Assembly: GCA_009801085.1 (NCBI GenBank)
Contig: VNWV01000003.1
Location: 3,472,001-3,536,000, forward strand
Reading direction: 5' to 3'
Origin: Lasiodiplodia sp. COLG20
Taxonomy: Eukaryota > Ascomycota > Dothideomycetes > Botryosphaeriales > Botryosphaeriaceae
Length of the DNA stretch: 64,000 nt
Made by a program: the position numbers and the translations under genes. Shown here in pieces: positions 42,997 to 54,274 of the stretch; positions within the stretch are counted from its first letter, which is position 1; every line of letters starts with the position of its first letter. The notes beneath the pieces were generated by a model that did no database searches, was not told the DNA's origin, and saw nothing but the letters and a program-made list of their open reading frames with translations.

Positions 42997-44010
42997 TCAC
43001 AACTCGGTATCTGAGCTCGTCCGCTGCCTCTTTTTCGATGGCCGGATTGCGACATTTTCAGTACCTGCAAAATCTGAGCTCGCGGTCCCTGCAGTCACAG
43101 TGCCGCTCCCACCTAGACGCCTCTGGCGACCACGAGTGGGACTCACATTTCGCGAAGAAGGGCCCAGGGTGCGCAGCGCGTCGAGCGACCTGGGATCGAC
43201 CGAGCCGCCAGCTTGCGGGTGCCTGCTCCTTCCCTCCCCGCCGTTCCCATCTCGGGATCTCGTCCTCAGCGTCTCCCCGGATAACGAAGCGTCAGGCGCC
43301 TCGATCCGCTTTCCCCTGGGTGTCGCCTGTGCGCCCTCTTCCTCGTCCTCGTCCTCTTCCTCATCCTCTTCTTCCTCTCCTCCCTTCCGTCCTTCCTCCA
43401 CTGCCTTCGGGCTGCCCCGCACATCCTTCGCCCTGGGCTTTGCCAAAGCCTTCTGCATGCCCTCGAGCAAGCGCTCCGTGCCCTTCCTAAAAGTCGACAA
43501 GTCCCCCACCACGCCGTCGTAATCAGCGCGGAGGTCCGCATTCTCCTGCTTGAGCGCCCAGTTCTCAGCCTGCAACTCGAAGACGCGCTCCTCGAGCGTG
43601 CCGATGCGGGCGTCCAGCTTCTTCTCGGTCGCCTCGAGCGCGTCGTTGCGGCGCTCGAGCCACTGCTTCTCCTCGGCGCGCTTGGCCACGGTGCCCTCGA
43701 GCCACTCGTTGCGCTCCGCCAGCCGCGCCGTCTTGGACTCGTACTTGTCGCGCTGCGACGCTAGCTTCGCCGTCAACTTGGCCCGCTGGTCCGCCAGCTT
43801 GGCCTCGTACCCCGCCCGCTGGTCCGCCAGGTCCGCCCGCAGGATCTCCAGCTCTTCTTCCAGCCGCCGCGAATGCTCGACCTGCAGCCGCGGGCTGCGC
43901 GGCGGCTCCGGGTACAACGGCTGCTGCGCTGGTGCGGCGTCGGCCGGCGGCCCCTCTTCGTCTTGAGGCTCAGGCTCCTCGCGCGGGGCGTTGGAAAAGA
44001 AGCGGAACAT
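42997..44010 (-). CDS. Coiled-coil protein with acidic run and C-terminal NLS
   Basis: A single exon of 337 aa starting at the ATG at 44010 (MFRFFSNAPREEPEPQ). Residues about 45-185 form a long, almost uninterrupted coiled coil with heptad-like Leu/Ala spacing and internal repetition (LADQRAGYEAK, LADQRAKLTAK, LASQRDKYESK), which looks like an 11-residue expansion. An acidic tract of 14 residues (EEEEDEEEDEDEEE) at about 210-225 is encoded by a GAG/GAC simple repeat (about 43329-43372). The C-terminal third is Ser/Arg/Gly-rich and ends with a basic nuclear-signal-like PSKKRQR. I do not recognise the family. It may be a structural or nuclear scaffold protein; the gene appears lineage-specific. 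Confidence 0.72.
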   Translation of the reverse strand: MFRFFSNAPREEPEPQDEEGPPADAAPAQQPLYPEPPRSPRLQVEHSRRLEEELEILRADLADQRAGYEAKLADQRAKLTAKLASQRDKYESKTARLAERNEWLEGTVAKRAEEKQWLERRNDALEATEKKLDARIGTLEERVFELQAENWALKQENADLRADYDGVVGDLSTFRKGTERLLEGMQKALAKPRAKDVRGSPKAVEEGRKGGEEEEDEEEDEDEEEGAQATPRGKRIEAPDASLSGETLRTRSRDGNGGEGRSRHPQAGGSVDPRSLDALRTLGPSSRNVSPTRGRQRRLGGSGTVTAGTASSDFAGTENVAIRPSKKRQRTSSDTEL

Positions 44011-45526
44011 GCTGCTGCTGTGTGACGTGCGATGTGTTGCGGCGTGCTTGCTATATGGAGCGGAGCAGATGTGTTGTGGTTTGATGAGTAGAGTTGCGAA
44101 GAAAGCGAGGAAGACGAAGAACTCTGGGAGAATATATGTGGAAGGAAGGCCGAACGAAGTCTTAAAAAAGTACAGGATGTGAATTGAAATTGAAACAAAG
44201 TGCGACTGTCTCAGTTCATACACCGCGGGCCTTGGGTTGCGTTAGTGAATGGTGACCTAGAACCCCTCATCGGCGAGAGTCAAGAGTGATTGGAATCTGT
44301 GACTTACGCAAACGGAAAGTAAATTTGTGGTACGTTTCTAGAAGGGACGTTGGTGGTGAAGAAAGCCCCGTGTTTACGTTGAGCGTCTCGTTGGCCGGCC
44401 AACTTGTGGGGCGGGACGCGGCGGTGCATCTCATCTCAGCCACACGGGGCAGCCACATAGACATGCTGGTGCTGAATTTCACAAACTTGTAAAGATTTAC
44501 TATTATAGAATCAATCGATATGTCTTGTTACTTTACCGATCTTGTTCCAGCAAGACAGGGTGATTCTCGAGAAAATAACATCACATGAACCACGATCAAC
44601 CTTTAAAGCACAACCAACTCCATTGTTTCTGTAATACGCCTCGCAAGCAATGCTACGCAACCGATCCGACGAAATAGACAGCAAGCAAGTAAACTATGAC
44701 CCATACCGTTAAACCCCATTCTATAATCATTCCAGAACGCGCGAGGACCGAACCAAGATATGCAGGAACAGGAAAACCACGATATGCCAAGCTTTGAAAC
44801 GCAGAACTCGTTGCTGAAGAAAGTAGCATCAACCATACTTCGCGGACCTCCTCATCCAAGAAAGAACAGGAAAAACAAAATAAAGCGAGAAACCATCGTC
44901 GAAGAACATCTTGCATTCAAACCAGGCTGGGTCTCTTCATTCAAAGCTAGCCCAAGAAACTCGCACAAAAGAAAAGGAGAAGAGATAAAAAGCGAAGGCC
45001 TCCCTCCCTACGCAAGCCATTCGAAAAGAAGCCGAAACGAAAACCTGCAAACCAAACCATTAAATGCACCAATGCTACCCAGAAGAAAGGGCGGGCCAAA
45101 CCCAACCTATCAAAACCATGAAGACAGAGAAAAAGTGCAACAAACACTATGCATCCGAGAGTAATGCAGACGCACGCACAAAAGCAGCGGGTATTCCATC
45201 TTGCACGACCGACGTTTGGGACGGAAGTACAAAAGGGGGTTGTTGAAGAACAGAGGACTGCAAACCTAATCGTCCTCCAAATAACTTGCATGCATCGACG
45301 CAAGGGAAATGGCGTACTGGCAGGCGCTGGTGCACCTTCTCGTCTTTCTTCTTCTCGTCTTCCATCTTTGAGATTCTGAGAAATCTCCTCTTACTCTTGC
45401 TTCTCTTCCTAGAAGGAAGCAAACGACGCGAACCAACAAACAAGCGGAAAAAAAGCACAGAGCAGCCGGAATCAAAGGCAAGCATTCAGTAGCGTAAAGA
45501 CCGTATGAGAGAGCAATGCCACACGA
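44011..45526. other. T-rich (minus strand) stretch, probable long 3' UTR of the kinase gene
   Basis: About 44011-44500 is the promoter region of the coiled-coil gene. From about 44600 to 45526 the minus strand is strikingly T-rich over some 900 bases. This is the direction and place expected for the 3' UTR of the kinase gene. No coding frame is convincing; the plus-strand frame at 44760-45164 is simply the purine-rich complement. Confidence 0.5.
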
Positions 45527-46030
45527 TTAAACGTATGACCACTCCCCTACACGGCTCAAGCTCATCCTGCTCACCCGTCCGGTTGCCGCTTCATCCGCAA
45601 GCGCGTCGAGCTCCGCCAGCGCCTCCTGCATCATGGCAGCCCGGCGTAAGTCAAGCATATTGTTGACTCGCCGCAGCTGCGGTTGCAGGTCCATCCGCAG
45701 GCCCACGCCCACACTTCGCCGCCGTACCAGCTCTGCCTGCCGCATCTGCACGCGCAATGACAGCTCCACCTCCAACGTCGGAGACGGCGATGGTGTCGTA
45801 TGTCGTCGTCGCAGGGTCCCAGACCCGTGAGACGACAGCAAACTGGAATTTGACACGTTTCGCTGTTGATGAGGATAAGGATTATTGGACTGCTGTTGCT
45901 GAATTGGGTTCGTCTCGTAACGATTGTAGCGTTTATTGGAAGGGGGTGGGTGATATTTGTCTTTCAGTTGTTTCGGTTTCTGATAATGTTGCAGATGGTT
46001 TTGGGAGGCACTACCGGAGCGGGCTCGTTG
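45527..46030 (-). other. In-frame coding-like extension beyond the UAG of the SepH kinase gene
   Basis: After the UAG at 46033-46031 the same frame stays open for 167 codons to a stop at 45527. The encoded segment looks like real protein: a Gln/Asn/Tyr-rich linker (KRYNRYETNPIQQQQSNNP) followed by a helical, Leu/Arg-rich part (VQMRQAELVRRRS, RRAAMMQEALAELDALADE). A potential phase-0 intron of 66 nt (46045-45980, gtaggg...ttatcag) would remove the UAG and keep the frame, although its branch site is weak. Stop readthrough is the alternative; the context UAG-CAA-CGA matches five of the six positions of the CARYYA readthrough consensus after UAG. Confidence 0.5.
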
Positions 46031-49000
46031 CTACTCGACCCCTACGTCGTCCTGGCGACTCCCACGCCGCCCTAGAAGTCCTGAATGGCCGACTTCGCGC
46101 ATAAGGTCGTCCTGTCTGGAGCCTCTCCGCCCGTAGCCCGAGCTGGTCTGGCGGCGCCTTCGAACTGCCAGCTTGTGGTGCGGAGTGCCTGTTGTTACAT
46201 TTGGGTGGTGCGGAGTGCCTGTCACACTTGGGTGGTGCGATGAATGCGGCGTCGCAAACCCTGCTGAGCCAGGTCCTCCATAAACTTGGCTTGGCGGTGT
46301 ACCAATCACGAAACTGCCCCTTTCTCTGTCGCTAGCATTGCTGCCTGTGTGCGAGTGGGCGTGCATTGGACTAGGCCGCGGAGTGCTGCTGGGGCTTTGA
46401 CTGCCATTGAAGCTCATGTTCGCTCTCCTGCTGCTTGGCCTGACATTGACGGGAAGGCGGCTCGATTTGTTCGATTGCACACTCCCACGGCGGCCATCTG
46501 GATAAGAAGAGTCGTTCGTCGGAGTGCTCATAGAATCCTCTCCACCGACAGCCCATAGGGACGCCGGGTCATTTGTTGAAATGGATGAAGAGGAAGTCGG
46601 CTTCGACAGCGTGTATTCACGCGAGTGACTGGAGCTCGAAACGGCGGTCGACGTAGAACTGTTTGAACCCTCGCGTGTACGGGGGCGAGATCCGGATGGA
46701 TCGCTCGACTCGCGCTTATGTGCGTTCAAACGCTCGAGACGATAGTCGGAATTCCCACTGCCATCTCTGGTTCGCGGCCGGCTATAGAGCTGAGCGGAGC
46801 TGTCTCCACTACCCTCCCTCGACTTCAGTCTGTGGAAACTAGAGGTCGAACTATCCCCGCTGCCATCCCTAGTTTTCGGCCGATGAGGTATGGCGAAGGC
46901 TGCGGATGTGCTCTCACTGCTTCCTTGGCGCGAAAGGGGTCGTGAATAGTTCGACCGCGAAGAACTGGGCCGTGTTGTTGGAAGTCCATTGTCGAAGCTC
47001 CTGCTTGCACCAAGCAACAATGTGCTTCTAGGGCTGTCGCCGGAGCCCTCCCAAAAGCTGTTTTTACGCCGGTGCTCCACAGCAGAGTGTGGCGGCGTAG
47101 GTGGCGGCAAATGGGATGACATCCCGCTAGGCAGCGGTGGAACAGGCGGAGGGAACCCAAGTGGCGTAAAGGTGACACTCTGCCTCCTAGCACTTGAGGG
47201 TCGGGATCTAGGATACTCGACGCTCCGGCGCGCAGAGGTGGGCGACAGCAGTGTCTGGCTCTCACACGTTTTGACGAGCTCGTTCGCCATCTCGCGGACT
47301 AGAATTGCAGGATCCGATTCAGCCAGCCGCCTGATGGCATCCAAAAGGCCGTGAGCCTGAATGAGAGGTGCCCCGCCACCATTCTCCTCGGTTGCATCGC
47401 AAATACTGCGAACAATACGGAGAAGGTTCAGGCGAACCACAGGTTTCTTCGTATGCAGCTTTTGACCAGCGCGACTGAAAAGCTCGGGGCGTGCTAAGAG
47501 CGCAGCAACCGGAGGCGAAAGGCGCAAGAGCTTCTGCAGCGGTTCCAGGAGGTTCTCGAACGCGTCCACAGAGGAGTCTTGATTGGTGAAACAAGATACG
47601 ATAGCTTCAGGGAATGATCCTGAGATAAGAGCCTGCTCAACACGTGCGGTCTCTTCCTGCAGCCATATGAAGATAGCGTCCAAAGCAGTGACCTGCCAGT
47701 ATTTGTCGGAGAGCAGAGAAATATAGAACTGCAAACCCTTATTCTGCCATAGAACCTTTCGGCCGACCTTGCCGGAGTGGGCCATATCGCACAAAATTGG
47801 TAGCGCGAATTCCTTCAGAGGCCATTCTGTCTTGACAATGGTCTGTAGGAGAGGAATAACCCCATTGAGCGCAGCATCCTCTTGCCTCGGCTTGCTGAGC
47901 CTGCAGAGGTTGTAAAGGATGTTTAGGATTTGGTTGGATACTTCCCGGAAATGCTTCATCTTCATGCTTGACTTGAGCAAGTCCGTGAGCACTTCGATAG
48001 CGTTCGAGTTTTGCAAAGCTTCATGAGTGGTCGTGAGCATAGATAGGTTCTTAATGAACTTGAGCATGGTAATTTGATTAGCTGGTCGCATGCGTTGCAA
48101 ATCCTTAAGTACTCCTGTGACTAGTCAGCTTTATCCGTTTGGCGGTACACCCGGATGCTGCTTACTCTTGAGAACCATGCGATCCGCCACAAGTTCTTTG
48201 ACGTGCGTCTCTGCTTGTGAGAATAGCATGAAAATGCCCACGATGCGGTCTTGGAGAAGCTCAGCAACCTCTCCATCTTCTTCAAGAACCTTACTCAGAA
48301 CAAGCGAAAGAGGGTATAGAACGGAACTGCGCGAGAAAATCCGACAGAAATCATTTTTCGGCGTAGGTCCCTACACTCGTTAGCAGAACCTAAAACATCA
48401 TAGTCTTTCTGACGACTTACCTGAAGGTTGAAGACACTCCACACGCCATTGACACCGATCAGGACAAAGTCACGATCATCCTCCAAATCTTCTTCTAGGA
48501 ACTCCACAAGCACATTCAGACCTCCACAGCCAATGAACATTTGCAGCGTAAGCGTTGAAGTTTGGTACATTTGCCGAACGAATGCTGCCGCTTCCTGGCG
48601 AATCTCTGAGGGAAACTTCTTGTGAGCAAACTGACTAATGATTGGAATACCTCCAACGAAACAGAGATTTTCCTGGATCTCCACGTTGTCTAGGATGATC
48701 TAGTTTCAATCGTCAGTGAGAAATTACGTGAGCCCAAGTGTCAAGTAAACTCACGATGTTCACGATCTTTAGCAGGCTCAAAATAATCTCCCGGTTCCGC
48801 AGAGTTTCCAAGATCTCTAGAATCGGGAGCATTCCATGGGAGCTGATAATTACGTTCTTAGTTTCAGGTGACTCCATAAGGATTGAGAGCTGCAACATAG
48901 ATCAGTACGGCTATGAGAGTTATTTGTAAGAGCGTTACGTACCAGTTCGTCCGAAACGTCGTACAGCACATCTTCTGGTTGTGTCGACTTGAGCGAGCTG

Positions 49001-51422
49001 ACTCTGTTTTCAACAAGGCTGCAAAGCCGTGCATGACGATCCCGCGCCACATTGGTCTCCTGGTCCATCTCATCGAAGCCCTCTTCTAATTGCGCAAAGG
49101 GATCTTCTTCGTCCTCTTCGTCGCCAAGCCAAGATCCTGATATTTTAGAGTTCATCATGCGAAGCGTTCCCCGCTCTGAGCCGCTGTCGCTTTCATGCTT
49201 CGATTTCAGGGCTGGTGCCGCGCCGTCGTTTCCGAACACATCAGAAAAGTCTTCCTCTTCACGTTCCGCGTATTTTTCGATCCCTAGCTGCAGGTTTGGG
49301 CGCCGTGCAGGGCCCTTCCCGTCAGAGCTGCTCCCTGAGGCGTTTCGGGGAAGACTGCCGTTCTTCTTTCCATTCTGGGCTGAGCGAGGTACGTTCGTGA
49401 GGTCTGACGGATGAAATAGCCGAGGTGTGTATTCTTTATTGTTGCGTGCTTGAAGTGATTGCAATTTTCTTTGAAATGCTGCATCATCGGCGGCGATAAG
49501 GTCTGAGTAGTCTTCAACAGAATTCTCTCTGAAGGCCGCCGTCGGCTTCGTGAACGAAGAGATTCGAGGGTTAATGGGTGGAACCACTGCTGCCTTAGAC
49601 ATTCCGCGGAAGAACTGTGTCTTTGGTTCTTGGGCTCCTCTTTGTGCTCCTGAGCTCGTCCGGCTACTTTTCCCACTGTCGGGCTCTTGCTTAGAGGACG
49701 ATGAAGGCCTGATAGTCTCTATTCCATCAAATGGATCCAAGGCGGACGGACTGTTCAATGTTAAGGAATCACCAAAGACGTTATCTGCATTGGAATCTCC
49801 TGACACCGTGTCGAAGCCGGTGGCGTATGCTTTCAGTTTTTCGCTGGACAGCAAGCCCGCAAAGTTGTCGTGGGGCCTCAAATGAGGCAATTGCAGGGCA
49901 CTGGCACTAATGGAAGATGCGAAGTCGTCGTCCCAGTTATCATTATCATCTTCTTCAGCCGCAGCAGCAAAGACCTCCGTGGCGGGGCGCATCTTTTTAA
50001 CGCGCAACCCACTCTGCCCAGGCACGGGCGTTGTGATCGACGGCGGTTGTTCCCTTCTTGGGGGAACTGGACTCGAAGATATCGGTCTCGAAGCTCGGCG
50101 AAGAGTCTCATTGGCTGGAAGTTTCAGGGCCTCGTTCCACTCCTGCACGCTTTTGACGGCTTCATCATACTTGGTGGGCTTGGTCGGTACGACTTCATCC
50201 GCCCGTCGAGCATTGACAATCCAAGGATGTTTCAGCAGCTTTTTGGCAGACACTCTGAGATTGGGATCCTTCTGAAAACATTGCATCAAAAAGTCTCGAA
50301 CAGCCTGTTTCTGGTTAGGATGTCGTCGTCTGCTCAAACGTTTCTAAGAAATGTGGAGATGAGACACTTACCGGTGAGGCAGCTTCTGGTAGCGGTGGGT
50401 GGTCATCATTGACTATCCGAAATAGCGCCGGCATTGGTTGCAGCTTGTGATATGGCGGTTTCCCCTCTAAGAGTTCAATTACCGTGCAGCCTAAGCTCCA
50501 TATATCCGACGCCGTAGTCGCGCCGGACAGCTCGATGACCTCTGGGGCCATCCAATATGGCGTGCCCACGACGCTAGAGTCGTTCAGGCCGGCCGTCTTG
50601 GTAGCAACACCGAAATCCGCAAGCTTTACCAGACCCTCCTTGGTGGTGAGAATGTTGGCGCCTTTGATGTCCCGATGAATGACACCCTGGTCATGCAAGT
50701 ACAAGAGTCCGTGCAATACCTGAGACATGTAAATCGCAACCAGGTTTTCCGGAAACTTTCCAAAGTTCTTGCAGATCGAGTGGAGGGAGCCGTTCTCGCA
50801 GTATTCCAGGATGATGTAAAGCGATTGCGCGTCCTTGACGAAGCCATGGTATTTGACGATGTTGGGGTGATTGAGATTCTTGAGCAGGTCGATTTCGAGC
50901 ATTATAACACGCAATTCGTTCTTAGGGAGGTCCGCAAGCTTGACCTGCTTGATCGCGACTGTCTCGCCTGTTCCCCAGTTGAGGGCGCGGTACACTGAGC
51001 CGAAAGCACCTTTCCCTAGGCAGTCGCCGAGTTGCTAAAGCACAGAAGATGTCAGCCAGCACTCTCTTTTACCACTGCTAGCGACAGCTATTCTTGCAAT
51101 GCTTGATTCCATTTCGGCCCGGGCTCTGGCGCCAACGTAGTACAAAACAGGAGTAGGAGGTCCTCACATAGTCTTTCAGCCCAGCGACATCCTGCGCAGC
51201 ACGCTGTGCGGCTCCATCTTTGCTCGGCGGCTTCTCCCTCTCTCGGTCGGCCGTCGTTGGCCTGGCTGCTCGGGTATGCGCCGAACCAGGAGTCCCTCTG
51301 ACTTGCTGCGGTAACGACGAGCCTGGGGTGTTCTGGCCATGTGCGCCGGCACGGCTCTGCGGCCTACGGCTGCCATTCGAATGTTTATCTGCACTATGGT
51401 GTGCCGACATGTGGGCGACCAT
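46031..51422 (-). CDS. sepH: SepH/Cdc7-type septation initiation network protein kinase
   Basis: Seven exons: 51422-51168, 51034-50372, 50304-48943, 48889-48755, 48699-48421, 48370-48166 and 48114-46031, giving 1660 aa. This is the fungal orthologue of S. pombe Cdc7 and A. nidulans SepH (related to budding yeast Cdc15), a Ser/Thr kinase that triggers septum formation after mitosis. The kinase domain (about 86-340) has [10 protein letters not shown], Lys114, HRDIKGAN with Asp207, DFG at 225-227 and GTPYWMAPE. The region after it is disordered with an acidic patch. An ARM/HEAT-like helical domain (about 770-1330; [42 protein letters not shown]) follows. The C-terminal part is Ser/Arg-rich with tandem repeats (SGDSS-type and RRGSRQDD twice). 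The chosen stop is a UAG after DDVGVE; an open in-frame extension follows. Confidence 0.93.
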
Positions 51423-52480
51423 AGCGCTCCCCCTTGCCCCGGCCAGGCACGGCGTTCGCGCGCAGTCGGTCGTCGCGGCGGGGCGCAAGGCGGAGGTAAA
51501 TAAACGGCGAGGTGGTGGTCTCGCGGGCAGGGGCCGGAGCGAAAAGGAAGACAGGTATGAGGCCGGAGCGCAAGGAGATTAGGTGGAGCTCTGGGCGCGG
51601 TGGTAGGCGGCGGGGGGTGCTGCTACGGTGAGCTGCATGTCACCCATCCGGAAAGCGGGCCTGTGTGGTGAGAGGCCGGAGGCTGAGCAGCTATGGCGGC
51701 GCAGTAGATGTGCGTCACTCGCTGCTCGAGCTCACGCAGCTCGGGCGGCACGGTGGTCCAGGAGGGCGGAGGGAGAGGTCGTGCGAGAGTTGGCTCTCTG
51801 GAATTGGGCGGTGGTAGGGCTGAGATGTTAGGGAAGCCGTCAGTTGTCGCGCTAGCTGCGCCGGTGCTGCGCCGGCTTCCAAGGCGAGTAGCGTAAAACG
51901 GCGGGGACCCTGGCTTGGACTGGTCGCGTACGTCAGTAATTGCAGGAGCGCTCTGCACGAGCGGCTTCGAGGGGAAGTGAGTGAGCCGTCGAGCGCATCG
52001 AGGAAGCGAGCGATGTTTGTTGGCACAACAGCTGCAGGGCCCGCAACCAGGCCGTCAGCCAGCCGCCGTCAGCGATCGTCCCGGCCCGACAAGCGACTGC
52101 CAGGCTTCCGCCCAACACTGGCCCCGGCCGTCCGCCCATCATTATTGCCGTCTCCTCTGCCTCTCTACAACACACACCGTGCGTGAGCCACAGAAAAGCT
52201 ATGCGGCTGAGCCATACCAGCCCGCCTCTCCCCAGCCATACGTTGACGAGCGTCTCATGGCGCTGTATCACTAGCCAAAAACATCACATGCACGACATTC
52301 GGATGGGGCTCACGCGACCTCTGAAGTCTGCCCGAACCCGCCCCTTTTACGGCGCTCCCGCCGGTGGAAATCTTCACGACCGCTTGGCATTCAAGTCAAG
52401 TGCCATTCCAGCTGAGTCCGCCCTCGCTGGACCCTCTACTTTCCTTCTTTGGAAGTTTCCCAGTGCTTTCCTCCCCACTT
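51423..52480. other. Intergenic region upstream of the kinase gene
   Basis: This contains the kinase promoter and the 3' flank of the dehydrogenase gene. It is GC-rich with overlapping chance frames on both strands. I see no gene or repeat that I can support. Confidence 0.55.
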
Positions 52481-53864
52481 TCACCTTCCCGAAACGACGT
52501 TAAGCACACCGCCATCAACCGCGAGGATTTCTCCGTTGACGTACGCGTTCTTGGTCAAAAAGAGCTGCGAAGAAATGTCGTCAGCTGCAACTCTAACGTC
52601 AAATGTGGCAGGTTGATCTGCCCCGCCAACCAATTGCCAGCGCAGGCTTCCAATGATGCCGCGCGGTAACCTTGTTGCCGTGGCTGAAGACGAGGTCGCC
52701 ATCACCGCCTCTCCAGCCACTCTTTTACTCACGCGAGCCCCGGCGCTGGCCACCGGGAAAAAACAACCAACCACATGACAGGAAGAAACACTTACCACAG
52801 CCTGCGCCATCTCCTCGTCGCTGCCCGGGCGTTGCGCCGGCACGTGTCCCTTTGCCTGGACGTTCTCGGCTGGAAGGTGGCTCTTCTGGTCTGGTCCGCT
52901 TTGCTTTGCCGTCATCTCCGATGGGAAGTAGCCGGGCGCTATGCTGTTGACTCTGACACGGACCTTCTGGAACTCCGCGCTCATAAGCTTTGCCAGGTGA
53001 ACAGTGCCACCCTTCGCGGCGTTGTATGAGAAGTGGCCCTGCGCGTGGCGCATGATTCCGCTCATGGAGGAAATAACGATGACTGAAGCCGAGAGATGGC
53101 CGTGGGTCTCTGTGCCTGCTTGCAGTAGAGGCAGAAAGGCGACCGTTGTGAAGTAGACCGAGGTGACATCGGCGTTATACACGTCGTTCCAGGTCTCAAA
53201 CGTCTCGTTATTCCATAGTTTCTCCTTCAGGCTCCCAGCGTGCTCCTGGTCGGGCTCCGCCTTGGTCCCTGCGATTCCAGCTGCGCATACTGTTTGGTAC
53301 TAGATTAGCACTACGAACATAAGAGCAATTGGCGGGCTCACTGAGAAGATTGATGTATTTCTCCTTCGAGGAGATCTCTGCGTACAGCTTCTCAAGGTCA
53401 TCTTTCTTAGTGACATCGCAAGGAACGCAACTGAAAAACAATTAGTGAACTCTCCCGGAGTAAATTTTAGGTAGGATTGAACAGGTAAAAGTCAGAGTAA
53501 TGTAGGAGATGTTCTTGGCCGTCAGTGAACAGTGCTAAGGAAACTTACGGGATGATCTCTCCCATCCCATCAGGACTGTGAGACTTAGCCGCTGCTTCAA
53601 GGGCCTCCTGTCCTATTGCCTTCGTTAGTATTCCCAAAGCATTTCGAGAAACTCGTTGAAGACCTACTCCTTCCTGTAATGTACACCTTGGCACCTATTC
53701 GAGTCAGTCATCATACCTATGTGCCTAGCGTAGGCCAGCATACCATTGGCGGCCAGAGCTTGTGCTGCCATTAGGCCAATGCCCGTGCCGCCGCCCGTGA
53801 TTACGCATACGTAATCCTTGACCGAGAAGAGCTTCTCAACTCTGAGATCCTTGGTCGAAGCCAT
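52481..53864 (-). CDS. Short-chain dehydrogenase/reductase
   Basis: Six exons: 53864-53744, 53694-53668, 53612-53549, 53430-53342, 53289-52796 and 52564-52481, giving 292 aa. It is a classical Rossmann-fold NAD(P)H oxidoreductase: TGGGTGIG (residues 23-30) binds the cofactor, ICAAGIAG (101-108) replaces the usual NNAG, Asn139 lies in YNADVTSVY, Ser174/175 in VISSMSG, and the catalytic pair is Tyr189 and Lys193 (YNAAK). The end reads KNAYVNGEILAVDGG. Related fungal enzymes of unknown substrate are common. Exon 2 is only 27 nt. The last intron is 231 nt, a multiple of three and free of stops, so retaining it would add 77 residues before the conserved C-terminus. I prefer the spliced form because it joins MAQAV to LFLTKNAY as in the family. 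Confidence 0.88.
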
Positions 53865-54274
53865 TGTGCTGAATTTCGTTGTGGATTATTGCGTCAAAAG
53901 TTGCTTGGATGGGCAGTAAGAGCGAGGGGTCGGTTCATAAAGCTAGAGTGATTGGATCCAATGACGCTTGCCTGAGGTCAACCCGTCAAAGAAGGGCAAG
54001 CAGGACGTAGCATCGCATGACGTCAAGGATGGTCCTCGCTTACGGATGCTCCCGCGCGACGCATCGCGTCGATCATACATTGCGATGAGATTCTAGGCTT
54101 CTGGAAAAATCGTGCGGGTCGTAAAAAGCATTTGATTTTCGTGCTTCAGCCACAGCTGTTTTGAGCCAATTTTAAAAAGACCATTTTTGCATCCCACGAT
54201 AACGCCGCATTTCTGGGTGCATACCGCAGCATTGTAGCCGCCGACACGCACCAAATCCCTCATAGATTCATAGA
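53865..54274. other. Intergenic region between SDR and MYG1 genes
   Basis: This contains the promoter of the dehydrogenase gene and the 3' flank of the MYG1 gene. I see nothing else in it. Confidence 0.6.
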
